Assembly: GCF_003545715.1 (NCBI RefSeq)
Contig: NZ_QVNU01000002.1
Coordinates: forward strand, 372,001-436,000
Direction of reading: 5' to 3'
DNA length: 64,000 nucleotides
From: Taibaiella koreensis
Lineage (GTDB): Bacteria; Bacteroidota; Bacteroidia; Chitinophagales; Chitinophagaceae
Shown here: in pieces, positions 16,303 through 25,697 of the stretch
Layout: every line of letters starts with the position of its first letter
Position numbering within the stretch: position 1 is the stretch's first letter
The notes under the pieces: generated by a model
What the model was told of the DNA's origin: nothing
The model's input: only the letters and a program-made list of their open reading frames with translations
Databases searched by the model: none
Translations under genes and position numbers: made by a program

Positions 16303-17256
16303 TTAAAATATATCTGAATCGCCCATAGAATAATACCACCGGCTATTTTCACGTAACGCCTTATACTGCTCATTCAACACCCTGATCCCAAAATAGGTGA
16401 CCGGCCCACTAAGTACAAAGCCTATTTTCTCAAGGACAATATGCTTTTCATCATTAACAGGAAGCCACATATTGATCTGTAACAATGCATATTGACTATA
16501 AAAATCAGTTATCGCATTCAGCAGCTGAAGCAATGCGTCATATACGGGAGGGAAATATAACTCAATAAGGTCGACCTCGAAACGATTGCTATCTGTGAAC
16601 GAGCGAAAGATCTTGGTAACTGCAAAATATTCCAGGCCACCAAGGGTCATTTGAAAAATTTTATACTTATTTGTCGGATGCTGCACATACCTCCAGTTTA
16701 GATAATCGGCAGTTTTTTTCACTTTAACGTCAAAGCCACTCGTAGAATCAATAATTGCTGCTGGGTTCTGTTTATTGAAAGCGTCAGCCAGTCTGACATC
16801 AGAAGGGTCTGTTTTTTTCAGCTTCTCAATACGAAGAGAAAAGGTAGGAATTTGCTCGATGTTGGCCCACCTAAGGTTTTTAATAAACGCGTAGTGAGAA
16901 TTATTGTTAGGAAATCCCCAAACGGCTTCAAGTTTGTTGCGAGACCTTTGTTCTTCGTAAAGCGCTTCGGCCAAAAGTGAAAAGATGCCTCTTCCACTGT
17001 ACTGCGGATGAGTCATTGTCGTCATCGACAATCCTGTCAATATTTGTGCTCCGTTCATATCAAGACTCACAGGAGACACGGCATAATGCCCTGCAAGAGT
17101 ATCATTGTCCCACATCAGTTTTATCATGGTCTGATTGAGCGGATTCTGTAAAAAACGCCAGTTCCAGAAATCTTTCGAAATAGGCCTACCGAATGAAGCC
17201 TCAAAGAGCTCAAATATCTTGGCCTCGTCCCCCTTTACGTAATCTCGTAATTCCAT
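16303..17256 (-). CDS. GNAT-family N-acyltransferase
   Basis: A 317-residue protein with a GNAT core: MELRDYVKGDEAKIFELFEASFG at the start, and the acyl-CoA-binding pattern HPQYSGRGIFSLLAEAL near residues 90-105. The C-terminal half is a second, less clear domain. It occupies the place where legionaminate clusters usually carry the hexapeptide acetyltransferase LegH, between legI and legG, so it probably acylates the 4-amino group made by LegC. The acyl donor is unknown and need not be acetyl-CoA. Confidence 0.75.
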   Translation of the reverse strand: MELRDYVKGDEAKIFELFEASFGRPISKDFWNWRFLQNPLNQTMIKLMWDNDTLAGHYAVSPVSLDMNGAQILTGLSMTTMTHPQYSGRGIFSLLAEALYEEQRSRNKLEAVWGFPNNNSHYAFIKNLRWANIEQIPTFSLRIEKLKKTDPSDVRLADAFNKQNPAAIIDSTSGFDVKVKKTADYLNWRYVQHPTNKYKIFQMTLGGLEYFAVTKIFRSFTDSNRFEVDLIELYFPPVYDALLQLLNAITDFYSQYALLQINMWLPVNDEKHIVLEKIGFVLSGPVTYFGIRVLNEQYKALRENSRWYYSMGDSDIF

Positions 17257-17270
17257 ATTTTCCAGCTTAC

Positions 17271-18281
17271 TTAAAGTGTTATTAACTCGTCGACACTAAA
17301 ATCTTTCTTCGCCACCCGCCCGATCACAGTATCCCACAACATTGGCGAAATGCCAGTACCGGGTCGCTTGGTTGTAATGTTCGCTTCCGAAAAAAGCTCT
17401 CCTTTTTTTATGTCTACGCGGGCCACAATGCTTTTGCGTGCAATACCGGTATTTTTCATTTCTGAGGAAGAGGGCTCTTTATAACCCGAACCACCTATTG
17501 CCGCTTCCACATTACGGATAGATGTTACCATCGCCTTAAGCTGATCAGGCTCCAGCGACGCTTTATGATCGGGACCTTCCATATTTTGGTCCAGTGTAAA
17601 ATGTTTTTCTATAATCACTGCCCCTAAAGCAACAGCCGCCACCGGTATTTCTATACCTAAGGTATGATCCGAATAGCCCACAGCCGTTCCCAACTCCTGC
17701 TGAATGTGCAGCATGGCTTTAAGGTTTACATCCCGCATAGGTGTCGGGTATTCTGTATTGCAATGCAAGATGGTAATTTGTTCCTTCGGAATACCTTCCT
17801 TGGTAAAGACGGCTACGGCTTCCCCGATCTCTGCAAGGGTGGCCATACCGGTAGAAAGGATCACTTGCCCGAAGAGTTGTGCCGCCCTACGCAGATAAGG
17901 GAGATTGGTAAGCTCACCGGAAGGGATCTTTACCAGGTCAAGTCCTATTGTCTTCAGGTACTCCAAAGATTCCAGGTCGAAGGCCGTGGAGAAAAATTGA
18001 ATGCCTTTACTGCGGCAATAGTCCATTAGCGCCACGTGTTGGGCTTCCGACAGCTCCAGCTTTTTCAGCATCTGCAACTGGCTTTCGTCCGCGTTACCGG
18101 TGTTGCTGATCTGGTACTCCGCTTTTTTTGCTGACTTAGCGACCAGGTGTTCCGCTTTGAACGTCTGGAACTTGACATAGTCCACGCCGGCGGCCACAGC
18201 AGCATCTACCAGCCTGAACGCATTGTCAAGGCTGCCATTATGGTTGACACCGGCTTCGGCTATGATAATAGTTTTTGCCAT
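17271..18281 (-). CDS. legI: Legionaminic acid synthase
   Basis: A NeuB-family synthase of 336 residues that condenses the diacetamido hexose with phosphoenolpyruvate. The TIM barrel begins IIIAEAGVNHNGSLDNA and contains VKFQTF, KIPSGELTNLPYL, HCNTEYPTP and EKHFTLD. The C-terminal SAF/antifreeze-like domain spans about residues 275-336 (ARVDIKKGELFSEANIT). ATG 18281 (MAKTIIIAE) matches the family start; the frame upstream is non-conserved. The 82-bp gap to legC is the largest within the leg block. LegI, not NeuB, is inferred from the neighbours. Confidence 0.88.
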   Translation of the reverse strand: MAKTIIIAEAGVNHNGSLDNAFRLVDAAVAAGVDYVKFQTFKAEHLVAKSAKKAEYQISNTGNADESQLQMLKKLELSEAQHVALMDYCRSKGIQFFSTAFDLESLEYLKTIGLDLVKIPSGELTNLPYLRRAAQLFGQVILSTGMATLAEIGEAVAVFTKEGIPKEQITILHCNTEYPTPMRDVNLKAMLHIQQELGTAVGYSDHTLGIEIPVAAVALGAVIIEKHFTLDQNMEGPDHKASLEPDQLKAMVTSIRNVEAAIGGSGYKEPSSSEMKNTGIARKSIVARVDIKKGELFSEANITTKRPGTGISPMLWDTVIGRVAKKDFSVDELITL

Positions 18282-18363
18282 CAGGCTTATTGTTTCCGGG
18301 ATTCTACTCCGTTTGATTGATATACTTGCTCGCACTGCAACCGCAACACGCTTACGATCCGGA

Positions 18364-19512
18364 TTAGCTCCTCACGCTACTGGGAATATTAACGATGCGA
18401 TCTGCCAGCCATATGCTGTGTTCCAGGCTATCGTGCTGGCAATGCTGAAACATGGGCAATCTGTTCATCAGCTCCCATACCGGCCGGGTCATTACTCCGT
18501 TATCATTGCTTTGTTCCAGGAAGGCATCGCGCTCTTCCGGGCTATCTAATATAATAGTGTTAAGCCAGTAGTTGGCCTTTGTAGCTTCTCGCCCGGCAAC
18601 AAAAGTTATCTTTTGCGTGGCAAAAAAGTCCTTGTATAATGCGGCCAGCTCCCTCTTGTTTTCCAGGAAGCCCGGCAGCTGCTCCAGCTGGGCGCAAGCC
18701 AAGGCTGCATTCAGGTTAGGCATGCGATAGTTATATCCCACTTCGTCATGAACAAAAGCCCAGCGGTGTGGCATTTTAGCCTGCGTAGTGAGGTGCTTCG
18801 CTTTTCTGGCCAGCGCTTCATCGTCAGTAACCAATGCGCCGCCACCGCCACAGGTAACGGTTTTGTTGCCATTGAAGCTGAACGTACCTATCTTTCCATA
18901 AGTACCGGTATGACGGTCTCCGATATAGCTGCCCAGCGATTCGGCGGCATCTTCGATCAGCACAATATTCCATATAGCGCATATCTCAGCAATTTCTTCT
19001 ATGCGCAAGGGCAGCCCAAAAGTATGCATGGGTATGCAGGCCGAGATTTTCTTTCCGGTCGTGCGATTATACGTAAAGCCATCAGCCCTTTTTTCAGCGT
19101 TACTATCCAAAAAGCGCTGTAACGCCTCGGGCGACATACCAAGGGTATCCCTATCCACGTCGATAAAGACGGGTTGAGCGCCAATATAGCTGATGGCATT
19201 GGCAGTAGCTATAAAGGTCAATGCCTGCGAAAGCACTTCGTCGCCGGCCTGCACGCCACATACCAGCATGGCCATATGCAAAGCATTGGTGCCATTAACA
19301 ATGGCTACAGAATACTTTGCCCCGGTGATCTCCGTCATCATTTCCTCGAAGCGATTTACATAAGCACCCACCGACGACACAAAGGTGGAATCGATGGTAT
19401 CCATCAAGTATTTTTTTTCATTGCCGGCAAAACGGGGAGCGTGAAGCGGTATGAAGTCCTGTCCGGGGAACTGCTGCTTTATAAAATCAATAACTTCCTG
19501 GAAGCGTTGCAT
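18364..19512 (-). CDS. legC: NDP-4-keto-6-deoxy sugar aminotransferase (LegC)
   Basis: A DegT/DnrJ/EryC1-family PLP aminotransferase of 382 residues. The Schiff-base lysine is in SFNGNKTVTCGGGGA. The N-terminus (FIPLHAPRFAGNEKKYLMDTI) has the extended form seen in LegC rather than the PseC or WbpE subgroups. It should aminate the 4-keto sugar from LegB, 4 bp upstream, with glutamate as likely donor. It is distinct from the second DegT enzyme at 22213-23355. Confidence 0.87.
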   Translation of the reverse strand: MQRFQEVIDFIKQQFPGQDFIPLHAPRFAGNEKKYLMDTIDSTFVSSVGAYVNRFEEMMTEITGAKYSVAIVNGTNALHMAMLVCGVQAGDEVLSQALTFIATANAISYIGAQPVFIDVDRDTLGMSPEALQRFLDSNAEKRADGFTYNRTTGKKISACIPMHTFGLPLRIEEIAEICAIWNIVLIEDAAESLGSYIGDRHTGTYGKIGTFSFNGNKTVTCGGGGALVTDDEALARKAKHLTTQAKMPHRWAFVHDEVGYNYRMPNLNAALACAQLEQLPGFLENKRELAALYKDFFATQKITFVAGREATKANYWLNTIILDSPEERDAFLEQSNDNGVMTRPVWELMNRLPMFQHCQHDSLEHSIWLADRIVNIPSSVRS

Positions 19513-19516
19513 GGTA

Positions 19517-20515
19517 TCAAATGTTATAAATGTCGGCCTTGTACTGTTTTATATTTTCGGGTTGCCTGAACCATTCGATGGTTTCAGCCAGTCCCTGTGC
19601 CAGGCTATAATTCATCTTCCAATCGGTAAGCTCTTTTATCTTTTTATTGGATCCGAACAGCCGGAATACTTCCGATTTGGCAGGGCGTAAACGCTCGTCT
19701 TCCGTTATGATCTTTGCTTCCGGGTTGATCTGACTTATAAGTTCCGCAGCCAGATCTCCTACCGATATCTCGGATTGTGTTGCAATATTGCAATCGTGGC
19801 CGATCAGCTGATCGCTATTGGCGATCGCAACGAACCCGTTCACAGTGTCCTTTACAAAAAGCAGGTCGCGTGTAGGCGTGGTATCACCCAGCTTGATCTC
19901 GGTTTTCCCGTTCAACAACTGGGTTATTATAGTCGGAATGACTGCCCTGGCCGATTGTCGCGGTCCATAAGTATTAAAAGGCCGCACGATGGTGAGCGGC
20001 AGGTCGAAGCTGCGGTAAAAAGAATCGGCAATGCAGTCGGCCCCTATTTTCGAAGCAGAATAAGGTGATTGCGGCTGGCGCGGATGCAATTCATCAATGG
20101 GCACATACTGTGCGGTTCCGTATACCTCAGAGGTAGAGGTGACCAATACCCGTTGTACGCCCAGGTCTTTTGCCGCCTGCACTATATTCAACGTGCCTTT
20201 TACATTCGTATCTATGTAGGAGTCGGGCGAATGGTAGCTGAAGGGGATGGCAATAAGCGCAGCCAGGTGAAAAATAACTTCGCAATCTTTCATAGCAGTA
20301 CGTACACCATTAGGATCGCGTATATCGCCACTGAAAACTTCGATGTTTTTCAGCTTATCCTGGGGTAGGCTATCCAGCCAGCCCCAGCTATTGAAGGAAT
20401 TATAGTAACAAAATGCCTTTACCTTGCATCCCTCGTCCAGCAGCCTTTCCACAAGATGACTACCGATAAAACCATCGGCGCCGGTAACCAGGACTTTTTT
20501 TCCGCTTAAGCTCAT
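19517..20515 (-). CDS. legB: NDP-GlcNAc 4,6-dehydratase (LegB)
   Basis: A short-chain/extended SDR enzyme of 332 residues. NAD-binding GADGFIGSHLVERLL lies at the N-terminus, TSTSEVYGTAQ supplies the catalytic Ser/Thr, and YSASKIGAD the Tyr-x3-Lys pair. It makes the 4-keto-6-deoxy sugar aminated by LegC. With PtmE present the substrate is probably GDP-GlcNAc. It is the first gene of the legionaminate block, 41 bp after wbpB. Confidence 0.88.
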   Translation of the reverse strand: MSLSGKKVLVTGADGFIGSHLVERLLDEGCKVKAFCYYNSFNSWGWLDSLPQDKLKNIEVFSGDIRDPNGVRTAMKDCEVIFHLAALIAIPFSYHSPDSYIDTNVKGTLNIVQAAKDLGVQRVLVTSTSEVYGTAQYVPIDELHPRQPQSPYSASKIGADCIADSFYRSFDLPLTIVRPFNTYGPRQSARAVIPTIITQLLNGKTEIKLGDTTPTRDLLFVKDTVNGFVAIANSDQLIGHDCNIATQSEISVGDLAAELISQINPEAKIITEDERLRPAKSEVFRLFGSNKKIKELTDWKMNYSLAQGLAETIEWFRQPENIKQYKADIYNI

Positions 20516-20556
20516 TAGTTGATATTTCTGATTTTAATAAAAACCTGTTCGGCTTG

Positions 20557-21576
20557 TTATTTCAGGGCATATACTTTTTCAATGATATCGACCACTTTCA
20601 GCCCCTCCAGCGCATTGGTCGTAATGGAGGCCCTGCCTTTCAGCACATCAACTACATTTTCGATCACATAATGATGATTGGCTGCCGATCCTTTGTATGC
20701 GCCATAATCGTTGCCGGGATTGGTGGGTGCCAGTGTCGGCATTTCATAGTCTTTCACATGACAATATTCCACTTTGTCCATATATTGGCCGCCTATCTTT
20801 ACCGAGCCAAGCTCGGCAATAATGGTCATAGAGCTTTCCAGGTTCTGGTTCCACACAGAGGTAGAATAGTTAAGACTGCCCATACCACCATTGACAAAGT
20901 CAAAGCTTACAAAACCGCTGTCTTCGAAGTCGGTAAGGTCTTTATGGTTGAAATCGTTGAACTTACCCTGGATGTTCTGGATATCGCCAAACAGCCAGTA
21001 CATGATGTCGATGAAATGTGAGAACTGAGTAAACAAGGTACCACCATCGAGGTCTTTTTTACCATGCCAGCTATCGGGCTTGTAATACCGGTTGTCGCGG
21101 TTCCAGTAGCAGTTCAGCTGTACCATATAGATATGGCCCAGCTTGCCGCTTTCGATCAGGTCCTTGATCCATACGCTGGGCGGAGAATAGCGGTTTTGCA
21201 TTACGGCAAATACCTGCTTATGCATGTGCAAGGCCTTAAAAATCACTTTTTCGGCGTCTGCTTTGCCCAGGGCCATCGGCTTTTCGATCACGATGTGCTT
21301 ACCTGCCTCGAGACAGGCAAGCGCCTGCGGTGCATGAAATCCGTTGGGCGACGCGATATTGACCACATCGGCCTCGATACCCGATTCCAGGAAGGCTTCC
21401 AGAGAATTAAAGAAGGGAACATCATAGGATTCAATACCTAGCTGACCTTTATCCTTAATATCAATCAACGCTACCAGCTCACTTTCGGCATTGCGCTTTA
21501 CCATTTCCGCATGCCTTTTACCAATGTGACCGCATCCAACTACGGCAAATTTTACTTTTTGATCTGAAGCAACCAT
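20557..21576 (-). CDS. wbpB: UDP-GlcNAc-uronate 3-dehydrogenase (WbpB/WlbA)
   Basis: A Gfo/Idh/MocA oxidoreductase of 339 residues. The Rossmann motif VGCGHIGKRHAEM is near residue 15, EKPMALGKADAE carries the catalytic-region Lys-Pro, and DGGTLFTQFSHFIDI the substrate-binding His. The family oxidises the C3 hydroxyl of UDP-GlcNAcA so that a WbpE aminotransferase can install a 3-amino group. WbpA, WbpE and WbpD are immediately upstream, completing the route to UDP-2,3-diacetamido-glucuronate. Confidence 0.88.
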   Translation of the reverse strand: MVASDQKVKFAVVGCGHIGKRHAEMVKRNAESELVALIDIKDKGQLGIESYDVPFFNSLEAFLESGIEADVVNIASPNGFHAPQALACLEAGKHIVIEKPMALGKADAEKVIFKALHMHKQVFAVMQNRYSPPSVWIKDLIESGKLGHIYMVQLNCYWNRDNRYYKPDSWHGKKDLDGGTLFTQFSHFIDIMYWLFGDIQNIQGKFNDFNHKDLTDFEDSGFVSFDFVNGGMGSLNYSTSVWNQNLESSMTIIAELGSVKIGGQYMDKVEYCHVKDYEMPTLAPTNPGNDYGAYKGSAANHHYVIENVVDVLKGRASITTNALEGLKVVDIIEKVYALK

Positions 21577-21630
21577 TATTTCAAGGTAAGTTTATATTTT
21601 ATGTCCGCTACCGCAATAATCATGCCACCC

Positions 21631-22206
21631 CTAAGCTATCCGGGTTACACCGTTTTCCCCAAGCTCATATTCCTGCCCGCTTTCCGGACAGATCGCTTTA
21701 TGGCTGGCATCAAATTCCAGCCGGTGGCCATATTCGCTCATCCAGCCGATCTGCTTCGCCGGATTGCCGACTACAAGGGCATAGGCAGGCACCGTTTTGG
21801 TCACAACGGCCCCAGCACCAATGAAAGCAAAGGCGCCTATATCGTGGCCACAGACAATGGTCGCATTGGCGCCTATGGAAGCGCCTTTCCCTACATGTGT
21901 TTTCGCATATTGTCCGCGACGGTTCACACCACTCCTCGGATTGATTACATTGGTAAACACCATAGAAGGGCCCAGAAATACATCCTCATCGCAGGTAACG
22001 CCTTCATAAATAGAAACGTTATTCTGGACTTTTACATTCCGGCCCAGCACCACATTGGGAAAAATAACACAGTTTTGACCAATATTGCAGGCTTCACCAA
22101 TAACACATTTGGGCATGATGTGCGAAAAGTGCCAGATCTTGGCATCTTTTCCGATGATGCAACCCTCGTCAATTACTGCGGTTTCATGTACAAAAAAATC
22201 CTGCAT
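21631..22206 (-). CDS. wbpD: UDP-3-amino-GlcNAc-uronate N-acetyltransferase (WbpD)
   Basis: A 191-residue left-handed beta-helix acyltransferase of the WbpD/WlbB type. Hexapeptide repeats run from about residue 15 to 150, interrupted by the FTNVINPRSGVNRRGQY loop typical of this group, with GNPAKQIGWMSEYG near the end. It acetylates the 3-amino group produced by WbpE, 6 bp upstream. The product would be the N-acetyl that a WbpG-like amidotransferase could convert to an amidine. Confidence 0.88.
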   Translation of the reverse strand: MQDFFVHETAVIDEGCIIGKDAKIWHFSHIMPKCVIGEACNIGQNCVIFPNVVLGRNVKVQNNVSIYEGVTCDEDVFLGPSMVFTNVINPRSGVNRRGQYAKTHVGKGASIGANATIVCGHDIGAFAFIGAGAVVTKTVPAYALVVGNPAKQIGWMSEYGHRLEFDASHKAICPESGQEYELGENGVTRIA

Positions 22207-22212
22207 CTTATC

Positions 22213-23355
22213 TTAAGCTACTGTTTTCTGTTTTTTGAAGGATAATACAGCATCGATAATAAAATTCAACTGCGTCTCCGTCATTTCTGTGTGTATCGGC
22301 AGCGATATGACCTGGCTGCACAGCATTTCCGATATGGGAAAATCTCCGGGGCCAAAAGCCTCAGTTTTAAATGCATGCTGCAAATGTAAGGCAATAGGAT
22401 AATATACCATGGCCGGCACCCTTTGCCTCTCCAGATGCGCCTTCAACTCGTCCCGGTCTTCAGGAACGTCCAGTTTCAACGTGTACTGGTGAAAAACATG
22501 CGTCGAATTAGTCTGTCTTGCAGGAACACGGATCCAGTCCAATTGGCCAAAGACCTCATCGTAATATGCAGCGGCCTTATTCCGGGTTTGGGCATAGCTA
22601 TCGAGATGCTTCAACTTAATGTCCAGGACAACAGCTTGTATGGTGTCCAGGCGGGAGTTGACCCCTACCACTTCGTGGTGATACTTGACCGCCTGTCCGT
22701 GATTGGCGATCATCTTTATTTTCTGAAAGAGATCGGTATCGTTGGTAAACAAAGCGCCGCCGTCACCATAGCATCCCAGGTTTTTGGAGGGAAAAAAGGA
22801 AGTACAGCCGATATCGCCCATAGTACCGGCTTTCTTCACCGTCCCATCAGAGAATGTATAGTCCGCCCCTATGGCTTGCGCCGTATCTTCTATTACAAAG
22901 ATATTATGCTTCCGCGCTACTTCAAGAATGGGCTCCATATCGGCACACTGGCCAAACAGGTGTACCGGTACCACAGCTTTTGTACGTGGTGTGATGGCTT
23001 TTTCGAAGAGTTCCGCTGTAAGATTAAAAGTATGCGGATCTACTTCGGTCATTACTGGTTTCAAGTGCAGTAATGCGATCACTTCGGCGGTAGCCACGTA
23101 GGTAAAGCAGGGTACAACGACCTCGTCGCCGGGTTGCAATCCCATGGCCATCAGCGCGATCTGGAGCGCATCGGTTCCGTTGGCACAGGGGATCACATGT
23201 TTTGCACCCAAATAGCGTTCCAGATTGTCGGAAAATTGCTTTACCTGGGGACCATTAATAAAGGCCGTCGCATCGATCACCTGTTGTATCGCGGAGTCAA
23301 CCTCCTCTTTAATATGCTGGTACTGACCTTTAAGGTCAACCATCTGTATGTTCAT
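22213..23355 (-). CDS. wbpE: UDP-3-keto-GlcNAc-uronate aminotransferase (WbpE)
   Basis: A DegT-family PLP aminotransferase of 380 residues. The Schiff-base Lys lies in FFPSKNLGCYGDGGA, which is the WbpE/WlbC form, and the N-terminus VDLKGQYQHIKEEVDSAI is also characteristic. It transaminates the 3-keto uronate made by WbpB. ATG 23355 is used; a second ATG at 23343 (MVDLKG) is possible. It forms a unit with wbpA, 19 bp upstream, and wbpD. Confidence 0.88.
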   Translation of the reverse strand: MNIQMVDLKGQYQHIKEEVDSAIQQVIDATAFINGPQVKQFSDNLERYLGAKHVIPCANGTDALQIALMAMGLQPGDEVVVPCFTYVATAEVIALLHLKPVMTEVDPHTFNLTAELFEKAITPRTKAVVPVHLFGQCADMEPILEVARKHNIFVIEDTAQAIGADYTFSDGTVKKAGTMGDIGCTSFFPSKNLGCYGDGGALFTNDTDLFQKIKMIANHGQAVKYHHEVVGVNSRLDTIQAVVLDIKLKHLDSYAQTRNKAAAYYDEVFGQLDWIRVPARQTNSTHVFHQYTLKLDVPEDRDELKAHLERQRVPAMVYYPIALHLQHAFKTEAFGPGDFPISEMLCSQVISLPIHTEMTETQLNFIIDAVLSFKKQKTVA

Positions 23356-23374
23356 TAGTAAAAATTAATAGTGT

Positions 23375-24652
23375 TTATAAGCGGGCATCGATCAGGCTAC
23401 GGTCCAGACAGGCTTTTGTATCGAAGATGACGGCATTGCTCCCGTTCCGTATTTTGGTGTAATCCAATTGGATGAATTCGTTATGGGCTACTGCCAGCAC
23501 GATCGCATCGTAGGCGCTATCCAACCGGTCGGCAAGACGAATCCCATATTCCTCCTCTACCTCATGTTTATTGGCATGAGGATCGTAAACCTCCACGTTG
23601 AGCTCGAATTGCTTCAGCTCGTTATAAATATCAATTACCCTGGAGTTGCGGATATCGGGACAGTTTTCCTTAAAAGTGATACCCAGTATCAACGCACGGG
23701 CGCCTGCAATCTTATGTCCCTTTCTGATCATTAGTTTAATGACCTTGTTGGCCACAAACATACCCATATTGTCGTTTACCCTTCTGCCCGAGAGGATCAC
23801 CTGCGGATGGTATCCCAGAGACTCGGCTTTATGCGCCAGATAGTATGGATCTACGCCAATACAGTGCCCGCCAACCAATCCAGGCTTGTACTTCAGGAAA
23901 TTCCACTTGGTACCGGCAGCCTCGATCACATCGGTTGTATCGATGCCTATACGATCGAAAATGAGTGAAAGCTCGTTCACGAAAGATATGTTGACATCAC
24001 GTTGTGCATTTTCAATCGCCTTCGAGGCTTCGGCCACTTTAAGGCTGGGTGCTTTATGGGTACCGGCGGTAATGATAGAAGCATAAAGAGAGTCCACCAC
24101 ATCGGCGATCTCGGGCGTAGAGCCGGAAGTAACCTTTTTTATTTTGGTCAGCGTATTGACCTTATCGCCGGGATTAATCCTTTCGGGTGAATAGCCGCAG
24201 AAAAAATCGACATTGAACTTCAAGCCGGAAAAACGCTCCAGCACCGGCACGCAGTCTTCCTCGGTACAACCGGGATAAACAGTGGATTCATAAATAACGA
24301 TATCGCCTTTCTTCAGTACTTTACCCAGCATTTCGGAAGCTTTGATCAACGGCATCAGATCCGGCGCTTTGAATTGATCAATGGGTGTGGGTACGGTTAC
24401 GATATAGACATTATAATCCTTGAGATCGTCTACGTTAAAAGAAAATGTGAGTCCCTTATCTTCGCTTACCTGCGCCGTAACCTGTTTCAGGTCGTCGATA
24501 TTGGCCTCCAAAGTACTGTCTTCGCCTTTGGCAAGTTCTTCAATGCGATTTTGCTTGATGTCAAAACCCAGCACCTTATATTTCTTGCCAAATTCAATAG
24601 CAAGAGGTAAGCCTACGTAACCTAAACCGATAACGGCAATTTTGCTAGCCAT
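23375..24652 (-). CDS. wbpA: UDP-GlcNAc 6-dehydrogenase (WbpA)
   Basis: A nucleotide-sugar dehydrogenase of 425 residues. The N-terminal NAD-binding IAVIGLGYVGLPLAIEFG, the middle GYSPERINPGD and the active-site Cys in VGGHCIGVDPYYL identify the WbpA/TviB type that oxidises UDP-GlcNAc twice at C6. It differs from the Ugd-type enzyme at 34614. ATG 24652 (MASKIAV) is preferred over a GTG two codons upstream. It begins the WbpA-E-D-B block. Confidence 0.9.
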   Translation of the reverse strand: MASKIAVIGLGYVGLPLAIEFGKKYKVLGFDIKQNRIEELAKGEDSTLEANIDDLKQVTAQVSEDKGLTFSFNVDDLKDYNVYIVTVPTPIDQFKAPDLMPLIKASEMLGKVLKKGDIVIYESTVYPGCTEEDCVPVLERFSGLKFNVDFFCGYSPERINPGDKVNTLTKIKKVTSGSTPEIADVVDSLYASIITAGTHKAPSLKVAEASKAIENAQRDVNISFVNELSLIFDRIGIDTTDVIEAAGTKWNFLKYKPGLVGGHCIGVDPYYLAHKAESLGYHPQVILSGRRVNDNMGMFVANKVIKLMIRKGHKIAGARALILGITFKENCPDIRNSRVIDIYNELKQFELNVEVYDPHANKHEVEEEYGIRLADRLDSAYDAIVLAVAHNEFIQLDYTKIRNGSNAVIFDTKACLDRSLIDARL

Positions 24653-24727
24653 AAACACGCTGTCTGCTTTTATTTTATTTATAAAAAAGAACCATTACGG
24701 GCGACGATCGTCTCGAATCCCATTAGT

Positions 24728-25666
24728 TCAGGGTATTGACACATTATTTAAAAATTTACCGGCATACACCTCACGTATACCCTCTTCAAGCTTTGTACTT
24801 GCTTTCCAGCCCAGACTATTCAGTTTCGACACATCCATCAGCTTCCGGGGTGTGCCATCGGGTTTGGTGCGGTCCCATACAATATTGCCTTCATAACCGA
24901 CTATACGTTTGATCATCTCCGCCAGGTCCTTGATCGGGATATCTTCTCCTACGCCAATATTGACGAGACCAGATTCGCTGTAGTGCTGCATCAGGTAAAC
25001 ACAGGCATCTGCCATGTCGTCGGCATGCAAAAATTCGCGCAGCGGTGAGCCGGTACCCCAAAGGGTAACTTCAGGAAGGTGCTGCTCGCGGGCTTCATGA
25101 AATTTACGCAGCATTGCCGGCAACACATGTGAGCTTTGCAGGTCATAGTTATCGTTGGGGCCATAAAGGTTGGTCGGCATTACCGACACAAAGTTACAGC
25201 CATATTGGCTTCTGTAGGCATCGCACATCTTTATCCCCGCGATCTTGGCAATAGCATAGGGCTCATTGGTCGGCTCCAGCTCACCGGTAAGAAGGTATTC
25301 TTCCTTCAGCGGCTGTGGGGCCAGCTTGGGGTAAATACAGGACGATCCCAGGAACATGAGTTTTTTTACCTGGTTGCGGTAAGCCTCATGGATCACATTG
25401 TTCTGGATCATCAGGTTTTCATAAATGAATTCGGCACGATAGGTATTATTGGCTACAATACCACCCACTTTAGCCGCCGCCAGAAAAACATAATCAGGCC
25501 TTTCCGCTTCAAAAAAAGCAGCCACTGCCCGCTGATCGCGCAGATCCAGCTCGGCAGAGGTTCTCAGCACGAGGTTGTTAAACCCTCCCGATTCCAGGTT
25601 CCGGCGGATAGCGCTACCTACCATACCCCTGTGTCCTGCTATATATACTTTATCTGAAGGTTGCAT
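24728..25666 (-). CDS. fcl: GDP-L-fucose synthase
   Basis: An SDR epimerase/reductase of 312 residues that converts GDP-4-keto-6-deoxymannose to GDP-L-fucose with NADPH. Motifs: [14 protein letters not shown] at the N-terminus, [10 protein letters not shown] with the catalytic Ser and Cys, and YAIAKIAGI with Tyr-x3-Lys. It follows gmd by 31 bp. A 75-bp gap then precedes wbpA and contains only a 10-bp palindrome (GACGATCGTC). Confidence 0.93.
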   Translation of the reverse strand: MQPSDKVYIAGHRGMVGSAIRRNLESGGFNNLVLRTSAELDLRDQRAVAAFFEAERPDYVFLAAAKVGGIVANNTYRAEFIYENLMIQNNVIHEAYRNQVKKLMFLGSSCIYPKLAPQPLKEEYLLTGELEPTNEPYAIAKIAGIKMCDAYRSQYGCNFVSVMPTNLYGPNDNYDLQSSHVLPAMLRKFHEAREQHLPEVTLWGTGSPLREFLHADDMADACVYLMQHYSESGLVNIGVGEDIPIKDLAEMIKRIVGYEGNIVWDRTKPDGTPRKLMDVSKLNSLGWKASTKLEEGIREVYAGKFLNNVSIP

Positions 25667-25697
25667 TACTGTTTATTTTAGAAGCACCGGACGCTCA

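Noticed and set aside
12664-18281. Plain Neu5Ac (sialic acid) synthesis by neuA, neuB, neuC
   Set aside because: LegB, LegC and PtmE-type genes are in the same block; Neu5Ac needs none of them.
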